DNA of 64,000 nucleotides from Pseudomonas sp. SJZ079. GTDB taxonomy: Bacteria; Pseudomonadota; Gammaproteobacteria; Pseudomonadales; Pseudomonadaceae. The stretch spans positions 62,001 through 126,000 of the forward strand of contig NZ_VIUH01000013.1 of assembly GCF_007993865.1 (NCBI RefSeq), given 5' to 3'. Below are positions 54,266 through 63,859 of the stretch, piece by piece (the stretch's first letter is position 1; each line of letters opens with the position of its first letter). The notes beneath the pieces were generated by a model that had not been told where the DNA came from, made no database searches, and was given only the letters and a program-made list of their open reading frames with translations. A program made the translations under genes and the position numbers.

Positions 54266-54996
54266 CAGTGACTGATCTGCGAGAGGAAGGCACGGCTGCG
54301 GGCGTGCTGGGGGTTGTCGAAGAATTCGGTCGGAGGGGCGATCTCGACGATGCGTCCGGCGTCCATGAACACCACGCGATCGGCTACCTTGCGGGCGAAG
54401 CCCATCTCGTGAGTCACGCAGAGCATGGTCATGCCGTCGAGGGCCAGTTCAGTCATCACCTCGAGAACCTCGCCGACCATTTCCGGGTCGAGCGCCGAAG
54501 TCGGTTCGTCGAACAGCATCACCTTGGGGTTCATGCACAGCGCCCGGGCGATGGCCACTCGTTGCTGCTGGCCGCCGGAGAGCTGGCAGGGCTTCTTGTG
54601 CGCCTGTTCGCTGATGTGCACCCGGCGCAGGTAGGTCATGGCCAGGTCATCGGCCTCCTGCTTGGACAGCCCGCGTACCTTCATCGGCGCCAGGGTACAG
54701 TTGTCCACCACGCTGAGGTGGGGGAACAGGTTGAAGTTCTGGAACACCATGCCCACCTCGCGACGCACATGCTCGCTGCCCTGCTTGCTGGCGACGTCCT
54801 GCTGCTCGACGATGATGGTGCCGGTGTCGTGCGGGGCCAAACGGTTGATGCAGCGGATCAGGGTCGACTTGCCCGAGCCGGACGGGCCGCAGATGACGAT
54901 CTTCTCGCCGGGTGCCACGCTCAGGTTGATGTCTTGCAGGACCTGGAAGTCGCCGAAGCTTTTGCCGACGTGTTCCAGAAGGATCATTTCGTTCAT
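54265..54996 (-). CDS. Polar amino-acid ABC transporter ATP-binding protein
   Basis: A 243-residue ATPase: Walker [11 protein letters not shown]-loop [11 protein letters not shown], signature LSGGQQQR, Walker [14 protein letters not shown], and the H-loop in CVTHEMGFA. It is the GlnQ/HisP type. The operon order substrate-binding protein, permease, ATPase marks an amino-acid or opine-like importer. ATG 54996 is preferred over 55011. Confidence 0.92.
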   Translation of the reverse strand: MNEMILLEHVGKSFGDFQVLQDINLSVAPGEKIVICGPSGSGKSTLIRCINRLAPHDTGTIIVEQQDVASKQGSEHVRREVGMVFQNFNLFPHLSVVDNCTLAPMKVRGLSKQEADDLAMTYLRRVHISEQAHKKPCQLSGGQQQRVAIARALCMNPKVMLFDEPTSALDPEMVGEVLEVMTELALDGMTMLCVTHEMGFARKVADRVVFMDAGRIVEIAPPTEFFDNPQHARSRAFLSQISH

Positions 54997-55022
54997 GGGC
55001 TTATCCCTCATTGTGCTGGGCT

Positions 55023-55769
55023 TCAGGCGCGGCGCATGCGGGCCAGGGTGCGTTGCACCAGGCCGGGATGGTTGGACGGGCTGGTTTCTTCCAGTTGTTC
55101 CCAGGACAGGCGGCGTTCCAGGCGGCTTTGCAGCCAGCTCAGGGTGTAGACCATGACCAGGTAGTAGACCAGCGCGACGGCGTAGTACTCGGTGAACTGG
55201 AAGGTCGAGGAGACGGTTTGCGAGGTCACCGCCATCAACTCCTGCAGGGAAATCACCGAGGCCAGCGAAGTGATCTTCAGCAGGGTGATGAATTCATTGG
55301 CGGTCGGCGGAATGGCGATGCGCGCGACCTGCGGCAGCACCACGTAACGAAAGGTCTGCCAGCGCGACAGGGCCAAGGCATGGCAGGCGGCCAGCTGGCC
55401 TTTGTCCAGGGACTTGAGCGACGCCCGGTTGATCTCCACCTGGTAGGCCGCCTCGTTCAGGCTGAGGGCGATCCAGGCCGCGATGAAAGGGGTGAACCAG
55501 GCCTCGCGAAACACCGGAAAGAACTGCGGCAGGGCGTTCCAGACGAACAGCAGCTGGAGCAGGGTCGGCGCCCCGCGAAAAACACTGACCACACCGCGCA
55601 GCAGCGAGCGGGCGACGTTCGGCCGGCCTTCCAGCGCCAGTGCGGTGGGAATTGACAGGACGATCCCGACCGAGTGCGAGGCCAGCGCCAGCAGCAAGGT
55701 GATACAGGCACCCTCGAAAAACGGGTAGGAGATCAGCGCGTTCCAGAACACGGATACGTCGAAGTTCAT
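55023..55769 (-). CDS. Polar amino-acid ABC transporter permease
   Basis: A 248-residue permease with about five helices and the EAA loop [21 protein letters not shown] that contacts the ATPase. It is of the HisM/GlnP type, likely acting as a homodimer because no second permease gene is present. It sits 26 bases before the ATPase gene and follows the substrate-binding protein. Confidence 0.92.
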   Translation of the reverse strand: MNFDVSVFWNALISYPFFEGACITLLLALASHSVGIVLSIPTALALEGRPNVARSLLRGVVSVFRGAPTLLQLLFVWNALPQFFPVFREAWFTPFIAAWIALSLNEAAYQVEINRASLKSLDKGQLAACHALALSRWQTFRYVVLPQVARIAIPPTANEFITLLKITSLASVISLQELMAVTSQTVSSTFQFTEYYAVALVYYLVMVYTLSWLQSRLERRLSWEQLEETSPSNHPGLVQRTLARMRRA

Positions 55770-55941
55770 GGTGAGTTCTCGCTCTCAGCGGATGGCGGAC
55801 GGTAGTAGCGGTGCACTAGCGTTGCGCGTGGCCCGGCGGGGGTGAAGACCGGCGTGGATGCTCATTTGCCACTGGCAAACGTCGCGTCCGCAGCGGTTCT
55901 CAGCGTGCCTGGCCTGGCGCGCAACAGTAGTTAGCCGGCTG

Positions 55942-56760
55942 CTACTGCCCGGCCACCTCGAGGTTGGCCGGCGCGAGTTTCCATTTTTCGCTGATGGCTT
56001 TCAGGCTGCCGTCGGCCTTGAGGGCATCGATGGCGCTTTGCACGGCTTGCTTATCGGCGGCGTTCGGCCGCAGGTAGGCGCCGAATACGTCCTTCTCCGG
56101 GAAGCTGTAGAGGGTCTTGAACTGCCCCGGAGTCTGCAGTTCACGGTAGGCCAGCTCGGTGTCCTGGGACAGCCCGGCGGAGGCGCGGCCGACCAGCACT
56201 TGTTGGGCCACATCGCTGCCTTTCGGGTAGGTCTGCAGGGTCGCCGGGGTCTTGCCGGCGGCGCTGAGTTTGGCGTTCAACTCTTCCATGATCTTCACGT
56301 AGCGGGTGCCGGACTGCACGGCCACCACTTTGCCGGACAGGTCGTCGAGGCTGCCCAGGGTCAGGTCGCTCTTGCCGCTGCCGAAGACGATGGTGGCGCT
56401 TGCCAGGTAGGGCACGGCGTTGAGTTTCTGGGTGCGCTCCTCGGTGATCAGGGTGCCGCTGATCACCGCATCGCAGCGCTTGGACTCCAGCCCAGGCAGC
56501 AGGCCGGTGAATTCGGTGACGATGAAGCGCGCATCGACCCCCCAGTGTTTGGCCAGGGCGCGGATCAGGTCGGCATCGAAGCCGCTGGGCTCGCGGTCGC
56601 CGGTCTTCTCGAAGAACTCCAGCGGCGGGAAGGTCGGGTCGGAGCAGACGTTGAAGGTGCCGGCGCTGATGAAGGCCGGTTTCTCGGCGGCACTCGTGGT
56701 GACGCCGAAGGTGGCCGCCAGCAAGCTGAGGGCTAGTGCAGAAATGGTCGTGGTACGCAT
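55942..56760 (-). CDS. Periplasmic amino-acid/guanidino-type substrate-binding protein
   Basis: A 272-residue family 3 binding protein with a signal peptide (about 1-24, ending TSAAE). The binding core begins GTFNVCSDPTFPPLEFFE and continues with GFDADLIRALAKHWG. AGGAGAT precedes ATG 56760. It is the first gene of the ABC set and 126 bases after gbuA, so 4-guanidinobutyrate or arginine-derived compounds are likely ligands. Confidence 0.9.
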   Translation of the reverse strand: MRTTTISALALSLLAATFGVTTSAAEKPAFISAGTFNVCSDPTFPPLEFFEKTGDREPSGFDADLIRALAKHWGVDARFIVTEFTGLLPGLESKRCDAVISGTLITEERTQKLNAVPYLASATIVFGSGKSDLTLGSLDDLSGKVVAVQSGTRYVKIMEELNAKLSAAGKTPATLQTYPKGSDVAQQVLVGRASAGLSQDTELAYRELQTPGQFKTLYSFPEKDVFGAYLRPNAADKQAVQSAIDALKADGSLKAISEKWKLAPANLEVAGQ

Positions 56761-56886
56761 GGGGACATCTCCTAGTGCATCGTTCTCGGTTTTGTTGGCA
56801 GTACGCAGTGGAACCGTGTTGTTGTTATATGAACTTTCAGGAGAGCGCCTAGCCGCCCGCATCAGCGGTCGGCCAGGCGCGGGCGC

Positions 56887-57846
56887 TCAGCGGCGTTGCA
56901 CGCCCGGCAGCACGCAGAGCATTTCGTACAACAGGTTGGCGCCCAGCAACGAAGTGTTGCCGGTGGTGTCGTAAGGCGGGGACACTTCCACCACATCGCA
57001 ACCAATTAATTGTAGATCCTGGCAGCCGCGAATGATCTCGATTGCCTGGATGGTGGTCAGGCCGCCGATTTCCGGGGTGCCGGTGCCGGGCGCCCAGGCC
57101 GGGTCGATGCCATCGATATCGAAGCTCAGATAGACCGGGCCACCGTCGACCTTGGCGCGCACTTCTTCCATCAGCGGGGCCAGCGACTTGTGCCAGCACT
57201 CTTCGGCCTGGACCACGCGAAAGCCCTGCTTGCGGCTCCAGTTGAAGTCTTCGGCGGTGTAGCCCTGGGCGCGCAGGCCGATCTGCACCACGCGGTCGCA
57301 GTCGAGCAGGTCTTCTTCCACCGCGCGGCGGAAGGTGGTGCCGTGGGCGATTTTCTCGCCGAACATGTGGTCGTTGACGTCGGCGTGGGCGTCGATATGC
57401 ACCAGGCCGATCTTGCCGTGCTTCTTCTTCAGCGCACGCAGGATCGGCAGGGTGATGGTGTGGTCGCCACCGAGGGTCAGGGGGATGATGCCCAGTTCGA
57501 CAATCTTGTCGTAGGACTCCTCGATGATGCGTACTGCGTCGAGCAGGTTGAAGGTGTTGATCGCCACATCGCCGATGTCGGCGACGTTCAGCGAGTCGAA
57601 CGGCGCGGCGCCGGTGGCCATGTTGTAGGGACGGATCATCACCGACTGGGCGCGAATCTCACGCGGGCCGAAGCGGGTGCCGGAGCGGAGCGAGGTGCCG
57701 ATGTCGAGCGGCACGCCGACGAATGCGGCGTCCAGCTGGCGCTGTTCTTCCACTTTCTGGATATGCGGCAGACGCATCATGGTGGCAATGCCACCGAAGC
57801 GGGGCATTTCATTGCCGCCCAAGGGCTGGTGCAGAGTCTTGTCCAT
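56887..57846 (-). CDS. gbuA: 4-guanidinobutyrase
   Basis: A 319-residue ureohydrolase. The two-manganese site appears as GGDHT, IDAHADVNDH and SFDIDGIDP. The N-terminus MDKTLHQPLGGNEMPRFGG and C-terminus GANLLYEMLCVLPG are as I recall for P. aeruginosa GbuA, which hydrolyses 4-guanidinobutyrate to GABA and urea. It is divergent from a LysR gene and begins the guanidino locus. Agmatinase (SpeB) is a close relative but the match to GbuA is better. Confidence 0.92.
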   Translation of the reverse strand: MDKTLHQPLGGNEMPRFGGIATMMRLPHIQKVEEQRQLDAAFVGVPLDIGTSLRSGTRFGPREIRAQSVMIRPYNMATGAAPFDSLNVADIGDVAINTFNLLDAVRIIEESYDKIVELGIIPLTLGGDHTITLPILRALKKKHGKIGLVHIDAHADVNDHMFGEKIAHGTTFRRAVEEDLLDCDRVVQIGLRAQGYTAEDFNWSRKQGFRVVQAEECWHKSLAPLMEEVRAKVDGGPVYLSFDIDGIDPAWAPGTGTPEIGGLTTIQAIEIIRGCQDLQLIGCDVVEVSPPYDTTGNTSLLGANLLYEMLCVLPGVQRR

Positions 57847-57936
57847 GGGATGGCCTCACGGTTGTTGTGGTTGTAGTAGTCGTTGGCCAGATTGTTGGAC
57901 AGGATGCGCTGGGGAAAAATCGCTGAGGGCAAAAAC

Positions 57937-57960
57937 TTAGTTCAGATATTTCTAAACTAA
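57937..57960. promoter_or_regulatory. Dyad operator candidate between gbuA and the LysR gene
   Basis: TTAGTT (57937-57942) and AACTAA (57955-57960) with inner AGA/TCT form a 24-base imperfect dyad, nine of twelve positions paired. It lies in the shared promoter region, about 90 bases from gbuA and 120 from the regulator, as expected for a LysR site. Confidence 0.6.
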
Positions 57961-58080
57961 CGAGCAGTGGATAGACTCCCGGTGGCAGCGAGCCTGCTCG
58001 CGACGCTGTGCGTTCGATCACGCCGATTGGCCTGTCTGCAGGCCCCTACCCAAGCACTTCGATGCTGTCGTGGAGTTGTC

Positions 58081-58974
58081 ATGAGCCAAGCCTTGCCCGA
58101 CCTGAAACTGCTGCGCATCTTCGTCAGCGTGGTCCGCCACCAGGGCTTCGCCGCCGCGCAACAGGACCTGAACCTGTCGACTTCGGCGATCAGCACCTAC
58201 ATGAGTCAGCTGGAAGGCCAGCTCGGCCTGAGCCTGTGTCACCGCGGCCGTGGCGGTTTCAGCCTGACCAGCAAGGGCGAGTTGTTCTACCACGAAACCC
58301 TGCGCTTGCTGGGCGAGCTGGAAGGCTTCGAGCGTTACTCCGCGGCGCTCAAGGGGGAGCTGCGCGGCACCCTCAACCTCGGCGTGTTGGATTCCACCGT
58401 CAGCGATTCGGCGTTACCCCTGGCCGAGGTGATTGGCGCCTACAGCGAGGAACATCCGGCCGTGCACCTGCACCTGTCGGTGTTGAGCCCCTATGAACTG
58501 CAACTGGCGGTGCTGGATAATCGCCTGGACCTGGCCATCGGCGCCTTCTCCACGCGGATGAACGGGCTGGTCTATCAGCCGCTGTACCGCGAGCAGCATT
58601 GGCTGTACTGCAGCGAGCGCCACTCCCTGTTCGGCGAGCGGCGCATCCCGGCGGAAGTGATCACCCAGCAGCGCATGGTCGGCCGCGGTTATTGGAGCCA
58701 GGCCGAGCTGGCGCGGCACGGTTTCAAGCACAGTGCGGCGACCGTGGAGTCGATGGAGGCGCAGCTGATCCTGGTGCTGTCCGGCGCCTATATCGGTTAC
58801 CTGCCGGAGCACTACGCGCAGCATTGGGTCGATCAGGGGCAATTGCGCGTACTGCTGCCGGCGACCTTCGGCTACCAGGCGCCATTCTCGTTGATCCTGC
58901 GCCGCGGCCGGGTCCGCGAACCCTTGCTGCAGACCTTTCGCGACCTGTTGAAGGCGCAACTCACCGAGCGCTAG
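58081..58974 (+). CDS. gbuR: LysR-family regulator, GbuR-like
   Basis: A 297-residue LysR protein. The HTH (LLRIFVSVVRHQGFAAAQQD, then STSAISTYMSQLEGQLGL) is followed by an effector domain. In P. aeruginosa the regulator beside gbuA is GbuR, which responds to 4-guanidinobutyrate; here the arrangement is the same and the gene is divergent from gbuA. GGAG sits six bases before ATG 58081. Confidence 0.85.
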   Translation: MSQALPDLKLLRIFVSVVRHQGFAAAQQDLNLSTSAISTYMSQLEGQLGLSLCHRGRGGFSLTSKGELFYHETLRLLGELEGFERYSAALKGELRGTLNLGVLDSTVSDSALPLAEVIGAYSEEHPAVHLHLSVLSPYELQLAVLDNRLDLAIGAFSTRMNGLVYQPLYREQHWLYCSERHSLFGERRIPAEVITQQRMVGRGYWSQAELARHGFKHSAATVESMEAQLILVLSGAYIGYLPEHYAQHWVDQGQLRVLLPATFGYQAPFSLILRRGRVREPLLQTFRDLLKAQLTER

Positions 58975-59013
58975 GGTGCAGCAGCGAGCGGTCGAGCATG
59001 GGACCGCTTGGCC

Positions 59014-60294
59014 TCAAGTGCTGGACTGTTCGCCGAGTGGCGGGCGCGCGGGCTCTGCCTGTTGGGCGTCTTCTGGCACGGGGTCCATCAGCACCGAGCC
59101 CACCGGGAAGGGGGCCTGCATCTGGAAGCTGGTCGGTTCCGTCGAGGTTGTAAAGGGGTCGCTGATGCGTTTGTACAGGGCATGGCCGGCCATCAGCCCG
59201 CTCATGATCGCCAGGCTCCAGAAGAAACTCGAGGGTCCCCATTGATCCATCACCAGGGAAATGCCGAAGGGGCCGATCGAGGCGCCAACCCCTCCGGCCA
59301 GCAACAGGGTACTGCTGGCCCCGACAGCCTGGTCGGCTTCCAGTTGGTCATTGGTCAGGGCCAGATAGAGCGCTAGCAACGGGAAGCAGCTCGCGCCGAA
59401 CAACAGTGCCAGCAGCAGGTGGCGGTTGTCCTCGGCCAGGCCGACCTGGGCACTGGCCAAGGCGAACAGCAGGGCGGCAAAGGCCGCTGCGGCGATCACC
59501 GTGCGCCTGTCCATGCTGTCCGAGAGCTTGCCCAAGGGCCACTGCAACAACATGCCGCCGACTACCAGGATCGCCATGAACAGCGATATTTCACTGACCT
59601 GCATGCCCAGTCGGCTGGCATACACCGCGCCCATGCCGAGCACCATGGCGTAGCAGGCGTTGATCAGGAAGGAGCCGACCAAGCCGGTCGGGGCCACGCG
59701 GTACAGGGTGGCGATGCTCACCGGGCGGGCGGCCTCGAACGCCGGCATCGGCGTCGCCGTGATCAGGATGGGGATGGCCGCCAGGCTGATCAGGATCGAG
59801 ATCAGGTTGAACAGCTCGAAGCTGGCGGGGTCGGACACGTTCAGCAGAAACTGCCCGCTGGAAAGCCCGGCGAGCATGGTGATCATGTAGATCGACAGCA
59901 GTTGGCCACGGCTGCGGTTGTCGGCCGCCTGGTTCAACCAGCTTTCGGCCACCACATAGATCGCCGACACGGCGAAACCGGTGAGCAGGCGCATCAGCCC
60001 CCAGACCCAGGGGTCGACGATCAGGGCGTGCACCAGGATGGTGACTGAGGCGAGTGCGGTCAGTGCGGCGAACGAGCGAACATGCCCGACCCGCTGAATG
60101 ATCCCCGGCGCGCGCAGGGAACCGAGCAGAAAACCCAGGTAATAGCCGGACATCAGCAGGCCGGTGGCGATGGTGCTGAACCCTTCCAGTTCGGCGCGAA
60201 TGCCCAGCAATGAACCCTGTGCGCCCATGCACAGGCCGATAACGCCCAAGCCGAAAAACAGCGGCCATACGCTTCTCAGGGTCTGCTGGATCAT
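59014..60294 (-). CDS. MFS transporter (YcaD-like)
   Basis: A 426-residue facilitator with twelve helices: SVWPLFFGLGVIGLCMGAQG first, and loop LRAPGIIQRVGHVR. It resembles the YcaD group. ATG 60294 is chosen over the GTG at 60306, neither of which has a strong ribosome site. It lies 200 bases downstream of the DddD-like gene on the same strand, so a role in DMSP metabolism is possible but unproven. Confidence 0.83.
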   Translation of the reverse strand: MIQQTLRSVWPLFFGLGVIGLCMGAQGSLLGIRAELEGFSTIATGLLMSGYYLGFLLGSLRAPGIIQRVGHVRSFAALTALASVTILVHALIVDPWVWGLMRLLTGFAVSAIYVVAESWLNQAADNRSRGQLLSIYMITMLAGLSSGQFLLNVSDPASFELFNLISILISLAAIPILITATPMPAFEAARPVSIATLYRVAPTGLVGSFLINACYAMVLGMGAVYASRLGMQVSEISLFMAILVVGGMLLQWPLGKLSDSMDRRTVIAAAAFAALLFALASAQVGLAEDNRHLLLALLFGASCFPLLALYLALTNDQLEADQAVGASSTLLLAGGVGASIGPFGISLVMDQWGPSSFFWSLAIMSGLMAGHALYKRISDPFTTSTEPTSFQMQAPFPVGSVLMDPVPEDAQQAEPARPPLGEQSST

Positions 60295-60499
60295 GATCAC
60301 CGCCACTCAGTGACTAGGGGATTCTCGAGGCCGGCGGCCTCCAGATAGGGGCCGTCAACCTTAATCCATCCGGTGCCGCGCTTGGAAGTCGTTGCCGAGC
60401 GTGACAACGGGACAACGAACAGGTTGTTTCTGCAGAGGTGATTACCGCGTGACGCACCAGCAAGCGGGCGAGGAGTTACCCGCCCGCCGGGGCAGTGGC

Positions 60500-63010
60500 T
60501 TAGCTCGGCAGGAACTCCTCGGCCCAGCCCAGGCTGGCGATCGCGCGTTCGATCATCGACTCGACCTCGGCCGCGCTGTAACCGACATCCGCCAGCACCT
60601 CGCGAGTAGAGTGGCCCCAGCGCTCCGGCAGGCTTACGGCCTTGATGCTGGCCTCGGTCGGACGAATCGCCAGGTGGTCGATCTGCGTCAGGCAATGGCC
60701 GCTCGGGTGGTCGCGGTGGATGGAGAAGGCGAAGCTGCCCCGGTCGATGCCGACTGTGCCGTCGCCGGCGCGGCTGTACTGCTCGCGCAAGGCCTCGATG
60801 GACATCGGTACGGCCGCGGCGATGTCGGCCGCCTGCAGGGTTTCCGCCCAGTAGGCGGCTGGTGCGGTCAGCAGCGCAGTCTTCAGGAACTCGCCGACGT
60901 TTGCCGCAGTGCTGATGCCGGCCAGACCTTCGACGCGTTCCAGCTGGGGCAGTTCGGACTGTTTCGAGTCGAGGTAGAGCCAGCCTTGCGCCGTCTGGTA
61001 GAAGTGCGACAGGGCGTTGTGGCCCAGCACTTCGCGACCGGATGGCTCGTTGAAAGGCGCACGACCTTGGTAGTCGAAGGCGAACGACAGCTGCGCCAGG
61101 TTGGTGACGGCCGACAGCGAGGTGCGCGAACGGGTGGCCTGGCCGGTCTTGAGCTTGTGGTAGAGCGACACTGCCATGCCCAGGCCGGCGGTAAAACCGC
61201 AGTTGACGTCCAGGGTGCCGAGGTGGGCGTGCTCTTCCGGGGTTTCCGGGCCGCCGAAACGACTCATGATGCCGCTGTGCGCCTGGATGATGTCGTCATA
61301 GCCGATGTAGTTGGTCTTCGGGCCTGGCAGCGGGCCGCCAAGGCAGTCTAGGCGGCAGAACAGAACGCCCGGGTTGACCGCCTGCAGGCTGTCGTGATCG
61401 AGACCCAGGGCCTTGAGCTGACGCTCGGGGGCATTGATTACCACCATGTCGACGGAGCGCACCAGACGATTGAATACTTCGCGGCCTTCGCTGCTCATGA
61501 TGTCGACCAGGGCGCTGCGCTTGCCCATGCTGGTCTGGAAGCTGAACAGGGTGCCGATCAGCGGATCGTAGAGGGGCTTGACGGTATCGAGCTTGATCAC
61601 CTCGGCGCCGAAGCGGGCGAGGAACGCGGTGGAGTGCGGGCCGGCGATCACGTTGGTCAGGTCGAGAATGCGCAGGCCATCGAGCCAGCCAGCATTGGAT
61701 GCCGGCTTGATCGCGGCACCGACCGGACGGGTCACGGTTTCCGCCGCGGCTACTGAACTGAGTTCGGCCAGCGCCTGCTCGAAGCTGACGTTTTTGCGCG
61801 GGCGTGGGCAGACCATCTGCGCGGCCGACTCTTCCAGCCAGGCGAACGGCCCTGGTTGTTTCATCAGGCCGTATTGCGGGTCATTGACCTCGACGATCAG
61901 GCCGGCGGCGTTGGTGTGCTCGTGGTTGACCCATTCCTGGGTGGTACGGTGCGGCGCGCCGGGGATCTGCCCTTCGCCAAAGATCACGGCCCACTCTTCG
62001 GAGGTCTTGCTCAGGAAGGCTTTCTTCATCTTGGCCGAGATGTGGTCGGCCCATTTCTTCGGCAGCGGATAGACGCCGATGGAGGTCTCGCCGTCCCACT
62101 CGCTGATCGGCGCGTGCAGGTTCTGCACTTCCGGCAAACCTTCGGCGACCAGTTCGTCATAGATGCCGAGGACCGTCAGGGCGCGCTTGGCATGATTGCG
62201 GTGCGATGGGCAGACGCAGTAGAACATGCGGCCATCGGCGCACTTGTAGGTGCGGTAGAAGGGGTCCAGGTATTCCTGCAGATCGTCGTAGCTCAGGTCC
62301 ATCGCAATGTTGTTGGCCTTGCGCTGCTCGATTTCCAGCTCGCGCATGGTCTTGTAGCGCTCGGGCAGGCCTTCGATGACGTAGGAGTTGTACGACAGAC
62401 CCTCCATCAGGGCGGAAATCACCGGCACTTCGATGGCATCGCCACGCCCGGTTTTTTCCCGAGCCTGCAGCGCCAGTACCACCGAGGAGGCTGCCAGAGC
62501 CGTGGCGTAGGCGGAGCCCAGCGGCAGCGGCGAGAAGCTCGGGTTCAGGCCCAGCAGCACGCGGTTGAAGCCCATGTCGGTGAAGGCACCGCCGGTCGCG
62601 GCGACTACGGCTTCGGTGGCTTTCCACTCGCGGCGCAGGGTGTCGTTGCTGGCGAAGCCCGGCACCGACAGGGTAATCAGCTCTGGGCGCGCCTCACGCA
62701 GTTGGCTGAAGTTGATACCCAGGCGCTGCATGACGCCAGGGCGGAAGCCCTCGATGACAATATCGGCCTGGTCGATCAAGGCGAGGGCCTGAGCCAGACC
62801 TGCTTCGCTCTTCAGGTCCAGGCGCAACGAGCTTTTGTTACGGTTCAGCACGGCATTGGCCGGATGGTCCCATTGTGGGCCTTCGGGCGGATCGATGTGC
62901 ACGACGGTAGCGCCCAGATCGGCCAGGGTCATGGCCACGGCCGGTGCGGCAATCTGCTGACCGAAATCAACTACGCGAACTCCGGTTAACGGCAATTGTT
63001 GGTTGTTCAT
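60500..63010 (-). CDS. dddD: DMSP CoA-transferase/lyase DddD (tandem CaiB-type)
   Basis: An 836-residue protein made of two class III CoA-transferase domains (about 5-400 and 440-836), the special architecture of DddD. Domain 2 has the catalytic Asp in LGTLDVNCG (D601), which corresponds to the essential Asp reported near residue 602 in Marinomonas DddD. In domain 1 the equivalent segment reads LPLGSAYAT, without Asp, so domain 1 is probably structural. DddD moves CoA onto DMSP and cleaves it to dimethyl sulfide and 3-hydroxypropionyl-CoA. A BCCT carrier gene is divergent. AAGGA precedes the ATG. A tandem CaiB enzyme for another betaine is the main alternative. Confidence 0.85.
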   Translation of the reverse strand: MNNQQLPLTGVRVVDFGQQIAAPAVAMTLADLGATVVHIDPPEGPQWDHPANAVLNRNKSSLRLDLKSEAGLAQALALIDQADIVIEGFRPGVMQRLGINFSQLREARPELITLSVPGFASNDTLRREWKATEAVVAATGGAFTDMGFNRVLLGLNPSFSPLPLGSAYATALAASSVVLALQAREKTGRGDAIEVPVISALMEGLSYNSYVIEGLPERYKTMRELEIEQRKANNIAMDLSYDDLQEYLDPFYRTYKCADGRMFYCVCPSHRNHAKRALTVLGIYDELVAEGLPEVQNLHAPISEWDGETSIGVYPLPKKWADHISAKMKKAFLSKTSEEWAVIFGEGQIPGAPHRTTQEWVNHEHTNAAGLIVEVNDPQYGLMKQPGPFAWLEESAAQMVCPRPRKNVSFEQALAELSSVAAAETVTRPVGAAIKPASNAGWLDGLRILDLTNVIAGPHSTAFLARFGAEVIKLDTVKPLYDPLIGTLFSFQTSMGKRSALVDIMSSEGREVFNRLVRSVDMVVINAPERQLKALGLDHDSLQAVNPGVLFCRLDCLGGPLPGPKTNYIGYDDIIQAHSGIMSRFGGPETPEEHAHLGTLDVNCGFTAGLGMAVSLYHKLKTGQATRSRTSLSAVTNLAQLSFAFDYQGRAPFNEPSGREVLGHNALSHFYQTAQGWLYLDSKQSELPQLERVEGLAGISTAANVGEFLKTALLTAPAAYWAETLQAADIAAAVPMSIEALREQYSRAGDGTVGIDRGSFAFSIHRDHPSGHCLTQIDHLAIRPTEASIKAVSLPERWGHSTREVLADVGYSAAEVESMIERAIASLGWAEEFLPS

Positions 63011-63808
63011 TGCAATTTATCCTTCAAATAAGCTGAACCGGCTGACGGAGACTAAACAGCCAGGTTGGATTTTTTGTTTGATTGCCATGGGCGCTGCTGT
63101 CAGGTTGTACGACCCGCTAATAAACTGTTTGGCAAGTTATTGAGGTTCAGTAACTTGCCGAGTGATCTTTATTGCTGCGTCAGTAGTGCGCTGTGATAAC
63201 TATCCAGCCACTGCTTAACGCTACACCGAGTTTCGTTTCGTTCATCCAGTCTGCAGAAACCTGTCAAATACACCTGTGTATGCAAGTGGCTGACGTAACT
63301 GGTAGGTTTCGGCGCTTTTTCGGTAGCGCCGATATTAGGAATGAAGAGAGGTGGCGGCCAGCAATAAAAAATTGACCTAAGAGGGTGTTTTTTTTATGGC
63401 TGCATAAATCCCATGCCTGAGGCGGCGGAGAGGCGCGGAAAGCCTGACCAGGCGTGGGGCGTCTGGCAGCTTCGGGTGTCGCTATGGCCTGCAGTGAGGT
63501 GGGCTCAGAGCCTGTGAAGGGCGTGTCTGACTGATCTATCCATAAGAAAACAAGGGTCATTGCCTGCTATTTTTTTGCTTCTCATCGATATCCGCATTCA
63601 TAACAATAGATTCCGTATCGATATAGGCACTCTGCTTGTTGTGTATCGCTACTGCTGCCCCGTCTAACAACTACAGTCGTGCTCTTATCTCTCGCTGCCA
63701 GTGTCGTGAGGTACGCAGGTACGGCCCCTCCATGAAGAGCGCTGTTTTCTCTCATGGTCAACTAGATCTTTGCCCGGCAAGGATTAACCAACAGTTGAAA
63801 GGTGCAAG
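63011..63808. promoter_or_regulatory. Divergent intergenic region, dddD / BCCT
   Basis: About 800 bases, AT-richer than the genes. It contains a perfect dyad GGCAAGTTA-N11-TAACTTGCC at 63131-63159, and two copies of ATCGATAT at 63584-63591 and 63617-63624, 33 bases apart. Small ORFs here have poor composition. Such a long regulatory gap suggests inducible control of both genes. Confidence 0.5.
63131..63159. promoter_or_regulatory. Perfect dyad upstream of dddD
   Basis: GGCAAGTTA (63131-63139) and TAACTTGCC (63151-63159) are perfect nine-base arms around eleven bases. The site is 120 bases upstream of dddD; it may bind a LysR-type regulator. A function as terminator is unlikely as no T-run follows. 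Confidence 0.55.
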
Positions 63809-63859
63809 ATGAATAACAACTACAAAAATATATCGAACAGAGGGTCGCGTCATGAGTAG
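63809..63859 (+). CDS. Possible 16-residue leader ORF overlapping the BCCT start
   Basis: ATG 63809 is preceded by AAAGG at six bases. The frame (MNNNYKNISNRGSRHE) ends with TAG at 63857-63859, eight bases past the BCCT ATG, so it overlaps that start. It may couple translation or act in attenuation. It could also be chance. Confidence 0.35.
   Translation: MNNNYKNISNRGSRHE

Noticed and set aside
61856..62989. A 377-residue plus-strand frame opposite dddD
   Set aside because: It is the antisense shadow of a clear tandem CoA-transferase.
63193..63560. Small frames in the dddD/BCCT gap (63193-63375 plus, 63264-63560 minus)
   Set aside because: They overlap each other, lack ribosome sites and have poor composition.
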